Of a stretch of 64,000 nucleotides of DNA, positions 11,731 to 23,129 are shown in pieces. Source of the DNA: Gnetum montanum (taxonomy: Eukaryota > Streptophyta > Gnetopsida > Gnetales > Gnetaceae); the NCBI GenBank assembly GCA_015680685.1, contig MNCI01016241.1:398112-462111 (forward strand), written 5' to 3'. How positions within the stretch are numbered: the stretch's first letter is position 1; the number at the start of each line of letters is the position of its first letter. The translations under genes were made by a program, and so were the position numbers. The notes beneath the pieces are model-generated. The model saw nothing but the letters and a program-made list of their open reading frames with translations. It had not been told where the DNA came from and made no database searches.

Positions 11731-13859
11731 AAGGATGGATCTTGACTTTGCCTTACCACAACTCCACTAGACTTAATTGCACAATGCCATGGTCTCGACT
11801 AAATCTATAGCCTCACATGAACTTACGAATCAAAATCCAAGGTAGAAATCTATACAATAATCCTTGTTCTCATGGGTAGCTCCTACTAAAGAACATAACA
11901 CTACTACGTGCAAGTAGGGGCATCTAAAAGATTCATAGCTTCCACTACCAACTAAGCAAAAATGATCACATAATTATTATTTTATTCCAAAACTTAAAAT
12001 AATTTTCAAAATAGCCAAATCAATGAGAGCCAAAATTCAACAAAATTCTCACAAAATCACATTTATATCATAAGTTAATTTTCCAAAATAGCCAAAATTC
12101 CCCAAATCTCTCAAGAAATTAGATTTATATCATGAGTTTATCCAAAATAATCATAAATTATTTGAGAAACAAGTTGGGAAAAATTTCCACAATTTCATAA
12201 ATTCATCCAAAAGATAAAAATATGGTCTAGAAAAGATCAAAATATTTCTTTCCATATAAGAACAAGCCCAAAATGATGAAAATTTGATAGAATCTTGGAA
12301 CAGTAATTAAAAACATGGAAAAGTAGTGTAAAACCAAAAAGTAGAAGAAAAGCGCACAAAATCCATAGCAAAATAAGGCAGCCATATGAAAAGGAAACTA
12401 AAATAAATTTTCTTACAAGATCTACAACAAAACATGGTAATCATATGAAAAGAAAATTAAAATAATCTTCCTTACCCACCAAGATGCTCAAAGTCAGCCT
12501 TTTACTTCACTTTGAACTATCATGTAGAAATCCTTTACGATTGAAATAATTCATACCAAAGGCCATTATCTATTTATAAGTAGAAGAATCACATGCAACA
12601 TGATAACTAGGCTTTGTATGTGTTGAGAAACAAAAGAAACAAGCTCCAAACGAAAGAAGTTAGGAAAAAATTAGGTTTCATATGAAGAAATGATGTGAGA
12701 AAGGGTTTCTATTTCAAAAATAGAGATGCATGAGATGGTATAAAATCAAGCAATAGAAGAGGCGATGAAGAAACCCTAATGTGTAGGAGGAAGCAAAGAA
12801 AAACATAGCATATGTTTATGTTATGAGCATATCATCTATATGCTTTATATATTTTACGAATGCATTTTTCACGTGAACGTGCTTTTACATTTACGCTTAC
12901 ATTTACATACATTTACATTTATGGTATTCTAGAAAACTAGAAAGTGTGATATGTTAGGAACCATAACTCTGATTTTAGTGAACCAAGAGTTAAAACCTAT
13001 GTTTTTGAATGTTCTGAACACATCGATAAGGTTAGACTCTAGGTATGACATCATCCTAAGGTACTCCCTTAACAAATCTGATTTATGAAATATTTAATTA
13101 TGATTAAAAGTGAGCTCCAAATCTTAGTTTAATGATAACCATTAAGAAGGGATATGATTTAGGTAGGGTGAGGGTTCAAATTTGCTCCATGAATAGAGGA
13201 TTATATAATCACATGTGCATAATAAAAATAAAAGATTCATAATAAAGAATAAATGTCCATAATAAGAGTTGAATATACATTACTAAATGGGCATAAAGAA
13301 TAAAATATGCATAATCAAATACTTATAAAGGCATGATAACTAACAGAAGAAAAACTTCCTAGGGTAATTGGATTTTAATATTTAATCATAAAATATACAA
13401 TAGATATATGATTGAGCTCCAATAATAGTGAATCAAAGGATACAAAACTTTAACAAAATACCCTAGTAAGAAGATTGCATTCACTTATGTAAGAAACTAA
13501 CAACAACAATAATATCTCATTTGATAATATTAAATAATTAATCATACGCATTAAATTAAATAATTAAATTTATGAAAATTTCTAGGTTGTGGAATATATA
13601 ATAAGGGAGAATTCCACTCGTCCTGTAGTATCTATAGGATCTCCAAGTGATCAAGTTTCACTACAAGCATAATAAGATAACTGACCTTAAAGGATCTCAA
13701 GGAATGCTGCATCCTTCCAAGTAATACTAGAGATAAGAAAAGGAGCCACAGTTGTGGTAATGTAGCATAAAAATGCATATGGAGCCATAGAAAATAATAA
13801 CTAACCATATCAATGCATCTTTGACAATTCCTATTATACCACCACTTGACATCTTCATA

Positions 13860-14763
13860 GCTAAAGACATTTAGACCCTTGCAAGAATGTTAAGGAAAGA
13901 TAAGGGCAAAGGAAAGGAATTAATGTCCCCAAAGGAATATGAAAACACCCTTGATATACTATTAGAGATAGGACAAATCATGCAAGATTTTTTCGATATC
14001 CTTAACAATATAACTATAGTATAGTCTAAACTAATTTTAACTAAAGGAAAACTAGTTATTGTTAAGGCTAAGATGAAACATGTTGAGGTGGAGATACAAA
14101 AATTACAAGAGTAAGCTCAACTCTAAATTAAGAGGCAAGACCCTACAAGATATATAACACCAAAATAGTTGCAATAGTTCACAAATAATCGCATAAATTA
14201 ATTGATGACCAAACAAAAGCAACTGAAAGTATAAAAAGAAAAGACAACTTAGAATGCATTAGCTCTAGATGCTAAAACTTATGCCTATGCTAAAGCCATT
14301 GTTGCACTAGAAGAAGAAAATAAGAGAATTGGTATTGAAAAACAAAGGTTGAAAAATGTGGAAAAAGAAAAGAATATGTTAGAAGAAAGCATAAACCAAC
14401 TAAAAGAGTAGTTTTCTTATGTTAACCTATACATTTGACAATTGGTTCATTAAAATAGAACATTATCAATAAAAGAAGTTTGCATAGCTCATCAAAAGTC
14501 TGCCATCTAAATTAGTGCATGGAAAATTGAAGCTCAAAAAGAACACAAAAAGTTGAAAGAGCATTTTAGAGATCCAAATGAAAAAGAGCAAGATCACCAT
14601 AGCCATGCATTAAATATCAAACTAGCATGTCATCTTGAATAGCCTTACCTTGATACATCAAGGAGAGTTGAAGAACAAAAATCTATAGATATAGGATCTT
14701 ATAGAGTACATAGAGTTAGCAACCATACACTATGCCAACTTAGCTATGTTAACAATAGGCAAG
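13860..14763 (+). pseudogene. Element A ORF2, C-terminal coiled-coil part (first portion)
   Basis: Read through scattered stops, this encodes a Lys/Glu/Gln-rich, probably coiled-coil segment (for example KAIVALEEENKRIGIEKQRL near 14290-14350, then KNVEKEKNMLEESINQLKE). Its position and composition correspond to the long helical tail of element C's ORF2 at 37.9-39.2 kb. It stops at 14763, where element B is inserted, and resumes at 21555. Most stops are TAG or TAA at likely Gln positions. Confidence 0.55.
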
Positions 14764-15673
14764 TGATGAGTCATGAATAGTTGGCCGTGATATCACGTAT
14801 GTGATATCACAGGTGACGCAATATCACGTACGTGATATCATGTATGTGATATCATGTACGTGATACCACAACAGCCTAGATGCTATATCGCGTACACGAT
14901 ATCGCAACCTGTCTCCTCATCTATAAATAAGAGGTGGGTAGATTTGGAAGAGATTTTTTTTTGTTTTAAGTTTTCTTTAAGTTTTTAGTGCTAAGGTAGG
15001 GACTTTTTATCAATTTTTCCTCTCAACGCTTTCTCCCAGTGCATGCCCACAGTGTGATGATTGTAATTGTATGGCATCCTTATTAGAGTGTGACGTCCTT
15101 GGACACGCACATGACTGGCAATAAAGATTGAGATTACTTCATCATTGCAGCATCCACTTAGCTTAATCATTTAATTGTTATTATTATTTATTACTTTCTT
15201 AGTCAATATCTCTCTACCCTTATCTCCTAGTAACGTGGAATAAGTACAACTTAATCACAAGCATTTAAGTGTGACTACTTAGTAACCTAGTAGCATACCT
15301 AGGCCATGCACTTGGTAATCCCAGTGGTAGTCATGCACGAGGTCTAAGATGTATACGAATGATTAAGGAACGGATGCTCATTGCACTTAGGCTAGTTTAG
15401 ATTCTCTCTCATACTCTCTCTCTCCTAGTTTAGTTGATATTATTTCCCTTCATCCCCAGGAGTAGCATTAGTGTAGGATCACATCATACACCTCACTCTG
15501 GACTAAACCATACATGACAAAGCTAATACTAGTCCAGGTGGGAAGATAGAAAACTGCGATCTACGAGTAACTATCTAGATACCACAACTAGTCTGTCTGA
15601 GGAATTCGACCGGATCATGTGTGAAATGTTCGTATTCATATGGTTGAGTGTAGGGGTACCTTGCCACTCATCA
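14764..15673 (+). repeat. 5' LTR of element B
   Basis: It starts TGATGAGTCATG and ends CCACTCATCA, and is followed after one base by the primer-binding site. U3 carries GATATC palindromes (14787-14905) and a TATA box. Downstream blocks (TGTGATGATTGTAATTG, GGTAATCCCAGTGG, CTCTCTCTCC) recur in the other family copies. Confidence 0.9.
14787..14930 (+). promoter_or_regulatory. U3 palindrome array and TATA box of the element B 5' LTR
   Basis: From 14787 to 14905 the sequence is nearly all copies of GTGATATCAC, ATATCACGTACGTGATAT and CGCGTACACGATATCGC. Each copy is a palindrome or half of one, often joined by GTACGTG or GTATGTG. It is followed by CTATAAATAA at 14921-14930, a good plant TATA box. 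Such an array should offer many identical sites to a dimeric DNA-binding protein; that role is inference. Confidence 0.75.
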
Positions 15674-15674
15674 T

Positions 15675-15692
15675 TGGCATCGTTGCCGGGGA
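15675..15692 (+). other. Primer-binding site complementary to tRNA-Asp
   Basis: TGGCATCGTTGCCGGGGA differs at two positions (both transitions) from TGGCGCCGTTGCCGGGGA, the complement of the 3' end of plant tRNA-Asp(GTC). That site is used by Athila/Tat-type elements. It begins one base after the LTR. Confidence 0.85.
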
Positions 15693-15983
15693 CGGTGCTA
15701 GTTATCTAGATTAGTTATATCATACAAGGTCACTGTATAGGAATTAATGATATATCTTTTAGGAAGAAATAATTACAAAAAGTCACATACAAATTCACAC
15801 ACAATTTCACAACCATGCCTCTCCTATGACACTACGATAATGCCACATCTAGTGAGGCAATTCATTGGAGAACCAACGAATTATATGACAATGAAGGTTG
15901 GAGTATGCAATCTGAGGTTGGAATTTCTTATAGACATAAACAAAGGTAGCATCATCCCAACACACGAAAGCATAACTTACTAG

Positions 15984-17780
15984 ATGACAATGAACCCCTA
16001 CTGGCCACTACAAGCCTAACGCAAATACAAGAGGCTGTTCAAATTTCCCGTAGGCATCATAAAGAGAGCCGCCTACCCAAGCTTGATTTAAACAACTTTC
16101 CCAATTTCTCAGGAGGCTATGACTTAGATCCGCAACAACATTTACAAGCCTTCTATGATGCCTATGCATGGAAAAACATTGATAATGGTTGGCAAAAACT
16201 CAAGCTCTTTCCTATGACACTCGTTGGCCAAGCAAAAGTATGGTATAGTTCATTAAAACCAAATTCAATACGAGGTTGGCCAACAATGGTAGAACTCTTT
16301 AATGAAAGATATCAAACTTACAGAAGAGTGTCGGCCTTGAGGAAACAAATCCACAAGTGGAAACAAGCACAACATGAACCCTTGTACATGGCCTTAGAAA
16401 GATATTATGCACTGTTAAACAATTGTCCAGGCCATGAGTTCTCCAAGGAAAGGCTAATGTACCATATTATTGATGGGCTTCATGATGAAACAAGACAGAC
16501 CCTAGGGATGTATGCCCAAGGTCAACTATACAAACTACGAACCCATCAATTCCAAGAGCTTATTAAGTGGGTAGCAAAAGAAGGAGAAATGGCTAGATGG
16601 AAGAGAATTAAAAAACATCAACGGGACCAAAATCTCAACTTAAAAAAGGTCCATAATCATAAAAAGGAGAAATCAACCTATCTCAAGGAGGAAGAGCCAT
16701 CTTTGCCAGTACAAAAATCATTAGAGGAAATAAAGGCAAAGATCAATAAGATGCTAGAATGGATGCATAAAAAGTGTGGAGAATATATAAATATTATTGG
16801 AGATAGAGTTTTGACAACCCGAGAAGTAAGACAAAATATCATTAGACAAGAGGAAAGAAGGGATGAGGAAAATAAGAGCTCAACTGCCAATCATACATAT
16901 GAATGCAACATTTGCCTGTACGATCACCCCAAGGGCCAATGCCTAATCTTGTTACATTTATATGAGCATTGGGGAAGCATGTTACACCCAGAGTTTATAC
17001 AGAGATACTGTGTTCAATCACAGTGGAAACAATCCCAATCATGGGGGAAGCCATCCCTAACTGGAGACACCCTTCGTATCATCCGAATCCAAATGCTTAT
17101 CTAGATCAACATCATGTTTTCCCAACTGGGTCAAAATACTCTATCGTGCTATATTATTATTCCCCTCAGTACTATTAGCCCATGTCCTCAACACAACCAC
17201 TACCTTGTGTACCTCACACTTCTCCTAAATTTCAACATTCTCATCCTTTTCCTCCTACATTGCCACAAATTATTCCTAAAGTGTCTACACTACAACAACA
17301 ACCCACGAATGTTTCTTTTGCTACTATTGCAAATAATAGTGAGATACCTCCTCAACATCAAAGGCATCCCTTCTTTAGACATGACCATAGGAAGGGACAA
17401 CACAGTTCCAAGGCCACTACATTCTCCAACTCAGCACAAGTCCAACACGGTGGTGCATCCTTCTCCTCAAACCCAATCCCTCATGTCACTTCATCAAGGC
17501 CACCAATTAACACTCCAACACCCATACGGCCTAATGAATATAGCCATGGAGGACAACATCCCAATCCTTGCATGCCATCTTAAGGTCTCAAGTATCATAG
17601 TGGGTCAACTCTTTACCCAGGAACCACATCTTATAAATTGCCCCACTATGCTTACTATAATCGGGTGTGTAAACCCCAATGGGGTAAGTATGACCAAGTT
17701 TCAATATTTCCAACATGCAAAGATCCTCATCTTTCATTTATTAATCCTTTCCATACTCAATCGTTTAGTTATGGGGGATA
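15984..17780 (+). pseudogene. Element B gag (broken)
   Basis: The reading starts after a stop near 15983. It runs through LPKLDLNNFPNFSGGYD (about 16070-16120) and the long open stretch 16214-17104, a retrotransposon-gag fold (AKVWYSSLKP, FNERYQTYRR, LYMALERYYALLNNCPG). A zinc knuckle of the form CX2CX3HX4C (CNICLYDHPKGQC) lies near 16905-16945. A frame change near 17.0 kb then leads to a Pro/Gln/Ser-rich tail (17182-17583) and a Tyr-rich end near 17.77 kb, with stops at 17179-17181 and 17581-17583. Gag packages RNA in virus-like particles. No protease or pol follows. The upstream start is uncertain. Confidence 0.8.
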
Positions 17781-19150
17781 TCCCCCATTTTAATAACAAG
17801 ATTAATAAATATTTTTCATTTTCTTTAATTTTACAATTTTTTTGTTTTCCAAATTTTCATTTTTCAATTTATTGTTTTATCTTTTTGTCTTTTTATCTTT
17901 TTATATAAGTAACCTCATCTACGAATAAAACACTCATGTGGCTCGTTGGTTGAGGTGTGTTCTATGTTATCAAGTCTCAAGTAATCAATTATTTGGACAG
18001 TGAGCCCATTACATCCACTCATCTATTCTACAAATAAGAGGTTTTGTTCGAGGGTACAGTGATATTCTTAACATTCTTAAAACTTAAAATTAATTTTATG
18101 TTCATTTTACCCAGAATGAAAAAGGGTGGACCAAGATGGAATAATTAGGGTGTGACATCAAGGAGACTTGCGGATTCTCTTTGGTGACGTCTATGAGAGT
18201 TATCATGCAACGTGGTTGTACTAAGATCCTTGTAGATTTAACGCAAAATGGGAGTAAGTGTAATCAAAAGGCACTGAAAAATCTAATGCTGTTCTAGGGG
18301 GTCCCACTGGAAAGACATGCACCCATGCCTGAAGGTTGGTAGCTTCTCTGGATTCAGCAATCGAAAAGAAAAAAAAAAGAAGAAAGTGCCACAAAGTAAA
18401 AATCACTCCTCCCTTGAAAAAAATGCCAAGTGATCATACTCCTTGTTGTCATGGTACTCTCATAGTCGCTCATCATGGGATGAAATAATGCGGTGTCACT
18501 GATCAGAGGAATGGACTTGGTCTTGATGTTGGAATGATGGGTTAATGACACATTAATCATGCTTTACACATAGGATTCATTGTGCCCTAGGTTAGCTACC
18601 TCATGTCCCAATCTCTACAATCCCTTCTATAGTCCATCTCATCTCACTGTTCATGTAATTGTAGCTTGTGTCTCGTATAGCATAGAATTCTTACCTCATT
18701 CTGGTGATACTTACATGTGTGTGTTTTGTGGAACTAGTGTGGATTATATTTAACCCTTCTAGTGCCTACAGACATTTTCAAGTGTGGTTACGCAAGGGCA
18801 TTATAGGTTGGAACCTGCTTTGGGGAGGACCCACTTGCATAATTTTTGCAATTTTCACTCATAACACATCTTCTGTACATCATCTATTACCCTCAGTGTA
18901 TTGCCAATGATATTCTTTCCCTTATTACTATCCCTCCGATTCAAACGTTCAAATCAACCATCACATAGCCTTTTTCTCCACCTTACCATCCAAGGCCCTT
19001 ATTGATAAATTCCACACCATCATAATTTTCATGCCTTCAAAACTAGTTGAATTACCCTGGAACCCTTTAACACTAGTCTAGATGTCCTTAGTGTACATCA
19101 GTTAATTTCAGAAAAATATTAAAAATTCAGTATATTCTATAAAGTTCCCT
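17781..19150 (+). other. Non-coding spacer of element B
   Basis: No gene is visible. The spacer replaces the usual pol position. It is partly homologous to 35.4-36.2 kb in element C, including a conserved G-rich box (separate entry), which supports common descent of the whole gag-spacer-ORF2 layout. Confidence 0.6.
18820..18852 (+). promoter_or_regulatory. Conserved G-rich box in the element B spacer
   Basis: TTTGGGGAGGACCCACTTGC here matches CTATGGGGAGGATCCACTTG at 35931-35950 in element C, and similarity extends about 40 bp to the left (GCAAGG-CATT-TAGG). It is the best-conserved non-coding stretch between the two elements. It could be an internal polypurine tract or another cis signal; its function is unknown. 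Confidence 0.5.
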
Positions 19151-19155
19151 AACAT

Positions 19156-19260
19156 CAATAGGCCGCGATATTGCATAAATATATATATATGCAACACCCC
19201 CCTCTCCCCCCCCCCCCCCCCCCCCCCCCACCCCCCCNTTAACGTGGGGGAATTTTTTCA
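19156..19260 (+). promoter_or_regulatory. Putative internal promoter upstream of ORF2 in element B, with poly-C tract
   Basis: GGCCGCGATATTGCATAA is followed at once by ATATATATATATGC, so a GATAT-type module like those of this element's own LTR sits beside a TATA-like sequence about 500 bp before ORF2. A poly-C run with few interruptions (19198-19237) and one undetermined base (19238) follows. Element C has an equivalent arrangement at 36179-36240 using its own LTR's module type. Confidence 0.5.
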
Positions 19261-19686
19261 AATTTCTCTCTACGACTCATGATTGCATGCCCCTTACTTT
19301 CATATCCATAACTCCCTCGCTGGTCCTCCGATTTTCATTCTATTTGAACCTACTTGAACCCGAAGTGTTTAGCTTAGTCGTGGGGAAGGGGCACATGCCG
19401 AATAGTGCATAAATTTTTTGAAATTCATCATCGCCTGAAGGACATTATCAAGGGTAATTAGTTATAAAATTAAGGATAAATGCATAAAAAACAATTTCAT
19501 CCCCTTAGTTATACAGGAAAACTAGATTTGGAAACCACCTAAGCAAAGAGGATTCAATATTATAATCTTTCAGGGACATTTTAATTAACGTCACATGGAG
19601 ATAAAGAAAATTCATTAAGGCAAGCAGTAAGGTATAACCTAACTTTAGTAACAACCTTACTAACGATTAGCCCCATGTGATTGCAA

Positions 19687-20473
19687 ATGGCCCCAAAACA
19701 TGGACAACGAGAAGGTCCTACTCAAGGTGGGATCAAGTGACCTAGGAAAGGTGAAGGACAAGCTCCTACTGAACAACATGCAAAGCAGGAGGAATAATCA
19801 TTTAGTATCCACCAAGAAGACCCTACCAATGTACAATCAAGGCAGGCGGAAGGAGGAGCTACTGCAGCATCTGAACAGGGACAACATCTCACATTGCCCT
19901 AGGATTGTGTTCAAGCCATCCATGAAAGGTCCATATTTACTGCAGTGATCATGGAATTAAACTTTGGACCTTTCGAAGAATTTTCTCCAGAGTCTGTTAG
20001 GGATCACCTCAAAGGGTCCCCATTGTGGCCTACCCTCTCTGAAAGCGATGTCTGGTACTTAGGGGAAATGTACCAGTTTTGGCACAACAAAGAAAGAAGG
20101 CACCATAGTTAACATTTGTGGTGTGACTGTTGATTTCTCTGTTCAAGCCATTTTGGAAGTATTAAACCTTCCGAATACAGGGCCAAAGGTTGCTCAAAAC
20201 CAGCTGGACACTTTCAAAACTAAGAAACTTAATAAACTATTGACAAAGAATAAAAGGGTGGTGGAAGAAAAGAGAAGGCTGACTGGGATGCCTCTATGGC
20301 ACAAGCACAAACTTACACGTACACCAAGGCACTCAAGGCCTTACAAGAGGAGAAACTCCAGGCCATACTTCAATGCCATCAAATCCCAAGACCTAGAGCG
20401 TAAGACAAGGGAAAGACACCCATGGAGGAGCCACCGCCACCAGGAACTACATGAGTTCCACCCAATCTTGTAG
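19687..20473 (+). pseudogene. Element B ORF2 (broken, short form)
   Basis: Starting at the ATG at 19687, the frame passes three stops to MELNFGPFEEFSPESVRDHL and SPLWPTLSESDVWYLGEMYQ, the block shared with elements A and C. After a frame change near 20100 it continues TIVNICGVTVDFSVQAILEV and LNLPNTG. It then becomes basic and low in complexity up to the stop at 20471-20473. The long helical tail seen in A and C is missing, so B has an internal deletion here. The end segment matches the start of element E at 63.85-64.0 kb. Family unknown; the GV-x-V-x-(F/Y)S-x-x-A-I pattern resembles PF20167-type plant transposon proteins, unverified. Confidence 0.65.
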
Positions 20474-20637
20474 TTATAGGATTTTCTTTTGTGTTCTTCG
20501 TGTTGTGTCTCAATTTTGTTCTAATTCCACACTATGGCATGAATCCATTCTAGTCAGTCAATAATCCCATACCTATCCACTATGTAATCAATGGAGCTTG
20601 TTCTCACTTTAACTCAAGGATGAGTTTTCATTCGGTC

Positions 20638-20646
20638 GTGGGGGTA
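20638..20646 (+). other. Polypurine tract of element B
   Basis: GTGGGGGTA immediately precedes the 3' LTR. The same GGGGGTA-TGATGA junction occurs, inverted, at 63650/63651 in element E. Confidence 0.75.
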
Positions 20647-21554
20647 TGATGAGTTATGAATTGTTGGCCGTCATATCACATACGTGATATCACAGGTGAT
20701 GTGATATCACATACGCAATATCACAACCTAGACATGATATCGTGTACACAATATCATAGCCTAGACGTGATATCGTGTACGCGATATCGCAGCCTACCTC
20801 CTCGTCTATAAATAAGAGGCAAGTAGATTTGGAAGATATTTTTTTTGTTTTAAGTTTTCTTTAAGTTTTTAGTGCTAAGGTAGGGACTTTTTGTCAGTTT
20901 TTCCTCTCAACTCTTTCCCCCAGTGCATGCCTGCAATGTGATGATTGTAATTGTACAGCATCCTTATTCGAGTGTGACATACTTGGACATGCACATGACC
21001 AGTAATAAAGATCAAAATTACTTCATCATTTCAGCATCCACTTAGCTTAATCATTTAATTATTATTTTTATTTATTTCTTTCTTAGTTAATATCTCTCTA
21101 CCCTTATCTCCTAGTAAAGTATAATAAGTATGACTTAATCACGAGCATTTAAGTGTGACTACTTGGTAACCTAGTAGCATACCTAGGCCATGCGCTTGGT
21201 AATCCCAGTGATAGTCATGCACGAGGTCCAAGATGTATATGGATGATTAAGGAATGGATGCTCATCCCCCTTAGCCTAGTTTAGATTCTCTCTCACACTC
21301 TCTCTCCTAGTTTAGTTGATATTATTTCTCATCATCCCCAGGAGTAGCATTAGTATAGGAACACATCATACACCTCACTCTAGACTAAACCAAATGTGAC
21401 AAAGCTAATACTAGTCCAGGTGGGAAGACAGCGAACTGCGATCTACAAGTAACTATCTACATACCACAACTAGTCCGTCTATGGAGTTCGACCGAATCGT
21501 GCGTGAAACGCTCCTATTCGTATGGTTGAGTGTAGGGTACCTCGCCACTCATCA
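20647..21554 (+). repeat. 3' LTR of element B
   Basis: It runs from TGATGAGTTATG to CCACTCATCA. The U3 GATATC array spans about 20668-20790 and the TATA box CTATAAATAA is at 20806-20815. It aligns along its whole length with 14764-15673, with about one difference in ten, mostly transitions. Confidence 0.9.
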
Positions 21555-22239
21555 AGAAGCCTAGAACTAAGCTATAACAACAACTAATAACCTTGTATTC
21601 AATGTATGAGAAGGAGTTTGCATATATGAAATTTTTCAAGGCTAGCTATCATGATCAAAATAATGTTACAACAAAATTGGCCAAGAAAATGAATTATTAT
21701 TAAGAATTGTAGAAGATAACTAGAGCTTTTGAAGTTGAACATAACTAATTCATAACATGATACATACAGGAAAATTAGCTTTTCCCTCAATTGTCATGTC
21801 CTTGGGATGTGCCTACAATAGAAAACATTGCAAAAGTAGCATGCACAACAAATGATCCTAGGACTAAAGAGGAAAAACTAAGGGCTTTATTGAATCAAAA
21901 TTTAATTTAGAAGGCTAGAAAAGAAAAAACAAGAACCATTGATGTAGTAGGAATCGCCACCATCAAAAACAACATAAAGAACTACAGCAGCATTTTTTGA
22001 AGACCTCATCAAGCTATAATTTTTGTTTGAAATTTTGAATTGTAGTGAATGTTGTCAATCATGCTCTACATGATAAGTTTGTAACTCACTCAAATTAAAA
22101 TGTGGCATTCAAAGTTAGTCAATTATGTCATTTATATATGAATATGTCATTGAGTCTATGAGACCCCACATTTTTTATAACAACCTTATCCTTCTTTTAT
22201 TTTAACTTGAGTACAAGTTTCTAATTAGTTGTGAGGGTC
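21555..22239 (+). pseudogene. Element A ORF2, C-terminal end (resumes after element B)
   Basis: The translation through stops aligns with the end of element C's ORF2: KLAKKMNYY-x-EL versus C's NLAHRMNDY-x-EL, then AFEVEHN-x-FIT versus VFDIEHK-x-FTT, then WDVPTIENIAKVA versus DVPILAHISDVA. This proves that 13.86-14.76 kb and 21.56-22.04 kb are one gene split by element B. A decayed polypurine tract GTGAGGGTC (22231-22239) precedes the LTR. Confidence 0.7.
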
Positions 22240-23129
22240 TAATAAATCACTTTTTTGTACATGACTGTGATATCATATCTATGATGTTGTATCTCAACAT
22301 AAGATGTCATGAATGTAATGTAGTGGGTCATGGTCATGCTTCTAAATACAAACCCAATGTTGTGTTAAACTTACCTTTTTGGTCTAACACTTAGCAAAAC
22401 TCTGTCAATTTTTTTAAAACTTAGTGACAGTTTTGAGTATCTATAGTGTGCTAAACTATAGTTGTTTGATATCTTTATTCGAGTGGATTGTTTCTAAACA
22501 TAATTCATGCATGGAAATAAAGATCGAGATTATTATTTGCCATTGCAACATCTTACTTAAAATAGATTTACATTCCTACGCAATTTAGTTTTTTATTATC
22601 ATTTACTTTTCCCATATTTATTAGTAGGAATGAAATAAGTACAACTAGTTTCAAACACAAAGTGTAATTGTCTAGTTTTCTAATAGTATCTTTGCTTGGT
22701 TTGCTCAATAGCAAATTTACTTGGTAATCCTAGTGGTGGTGACATTAGCCCAAGATGCATTTGGTAAATCAGGAGTGGATACTTATCGCCATTAGACTAG
22801 CATAGCTTTACTTTTCTATTTCTTGTAGTTGATAGGACTTAATTATATACTTTAATTAGAGTCTTTCAACATCACTTGATCATATACTTAATTATGTTTT
22901 CCCTTAGCAATGTAAGAGTCTTTCAACATCACTTAATTATATACTTTAATTAGAATTAAACCATACTCTTTGAATTTCGCTAACTCTAGTGGGAAGGTAA
23001 TGATCATAGACTTGTCATCAATATGCTAGTATACTTATATTGCCCTATCAATGCATTACAATCTAATCATGTGTATATGCTTGACTTGTATAGTTGACTG
23101 TTTGGAAACTCTCCTCTCCTCACTCATCA
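22240..23129 (+). repeat. 3' LTR of element A (old TGATGA-family copy)
   Basis: The start is decayed (TAATAAATCAC) and the end is CACTCATCA. Family blocks are recognisable: GAGTGGATTG...AATAAAGATCGAGATTA, ACTTGGTAATCCTAGTGGT and ATCAGGAGTGGATAC. The U3 has a TGATATCATATCTATGAT palindrome near 22268. It is more diverged than the B LTRs, in keeping with A being older. Confidence 0.75.

Larger units (their letters stand above)
10154..13859. other. AT-rich insertion or spacer within element A, no gene seen
   Basis: This 3.7 kb separates the N-terminal and C-terminal parts of element A's ORF2. In element C the equivalent parts are much closer, so most of it is probably a later insertion. It holds tandem repeats (11169-11262, 11397-11730) and a TATA-like CTATTTATAAG near 12570. 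I see no protein motif and cannot define clean ends. Confidence 0.45.
14764..21554 (+). mobile_element. Element B: LTR retrotransposon with gag and ORF2 but no pol
   Basis: Two LTRs of 910 and 908 bp, about 90% identical by eye, enclose 4.97 kb with a tRNA-Asp-type primer site, a gag, a long spacer, ORF2 and a G-rich polypurine tract. No reverse transcriptase, RNase H or integrase motif is visible in any frame, so it is non-autonomous, similar in idea to known gag-only LTR elements (TR-GAG type) but with an extra ORF. Possible 5-bp duplications are imperfect (GCAAG left, AGAAG right). It is nested in element A, whose ORF2 text resumes on the far side. Confidence 0.85.

Noticed and set aside
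14787-14905. CRISPR-like array of repeats
   Set aside because: The repeats are contiguous variable palindromes without unique spacers, located in LTR U3 of a plant element. No CRISPR array is seen anywhere in the window.
21599-21790. 63-codon minus frame with hydrophobic stretch
   Set aside because: Antisense of element A's ORF2 tail, which aligns with element C on the plus strand.
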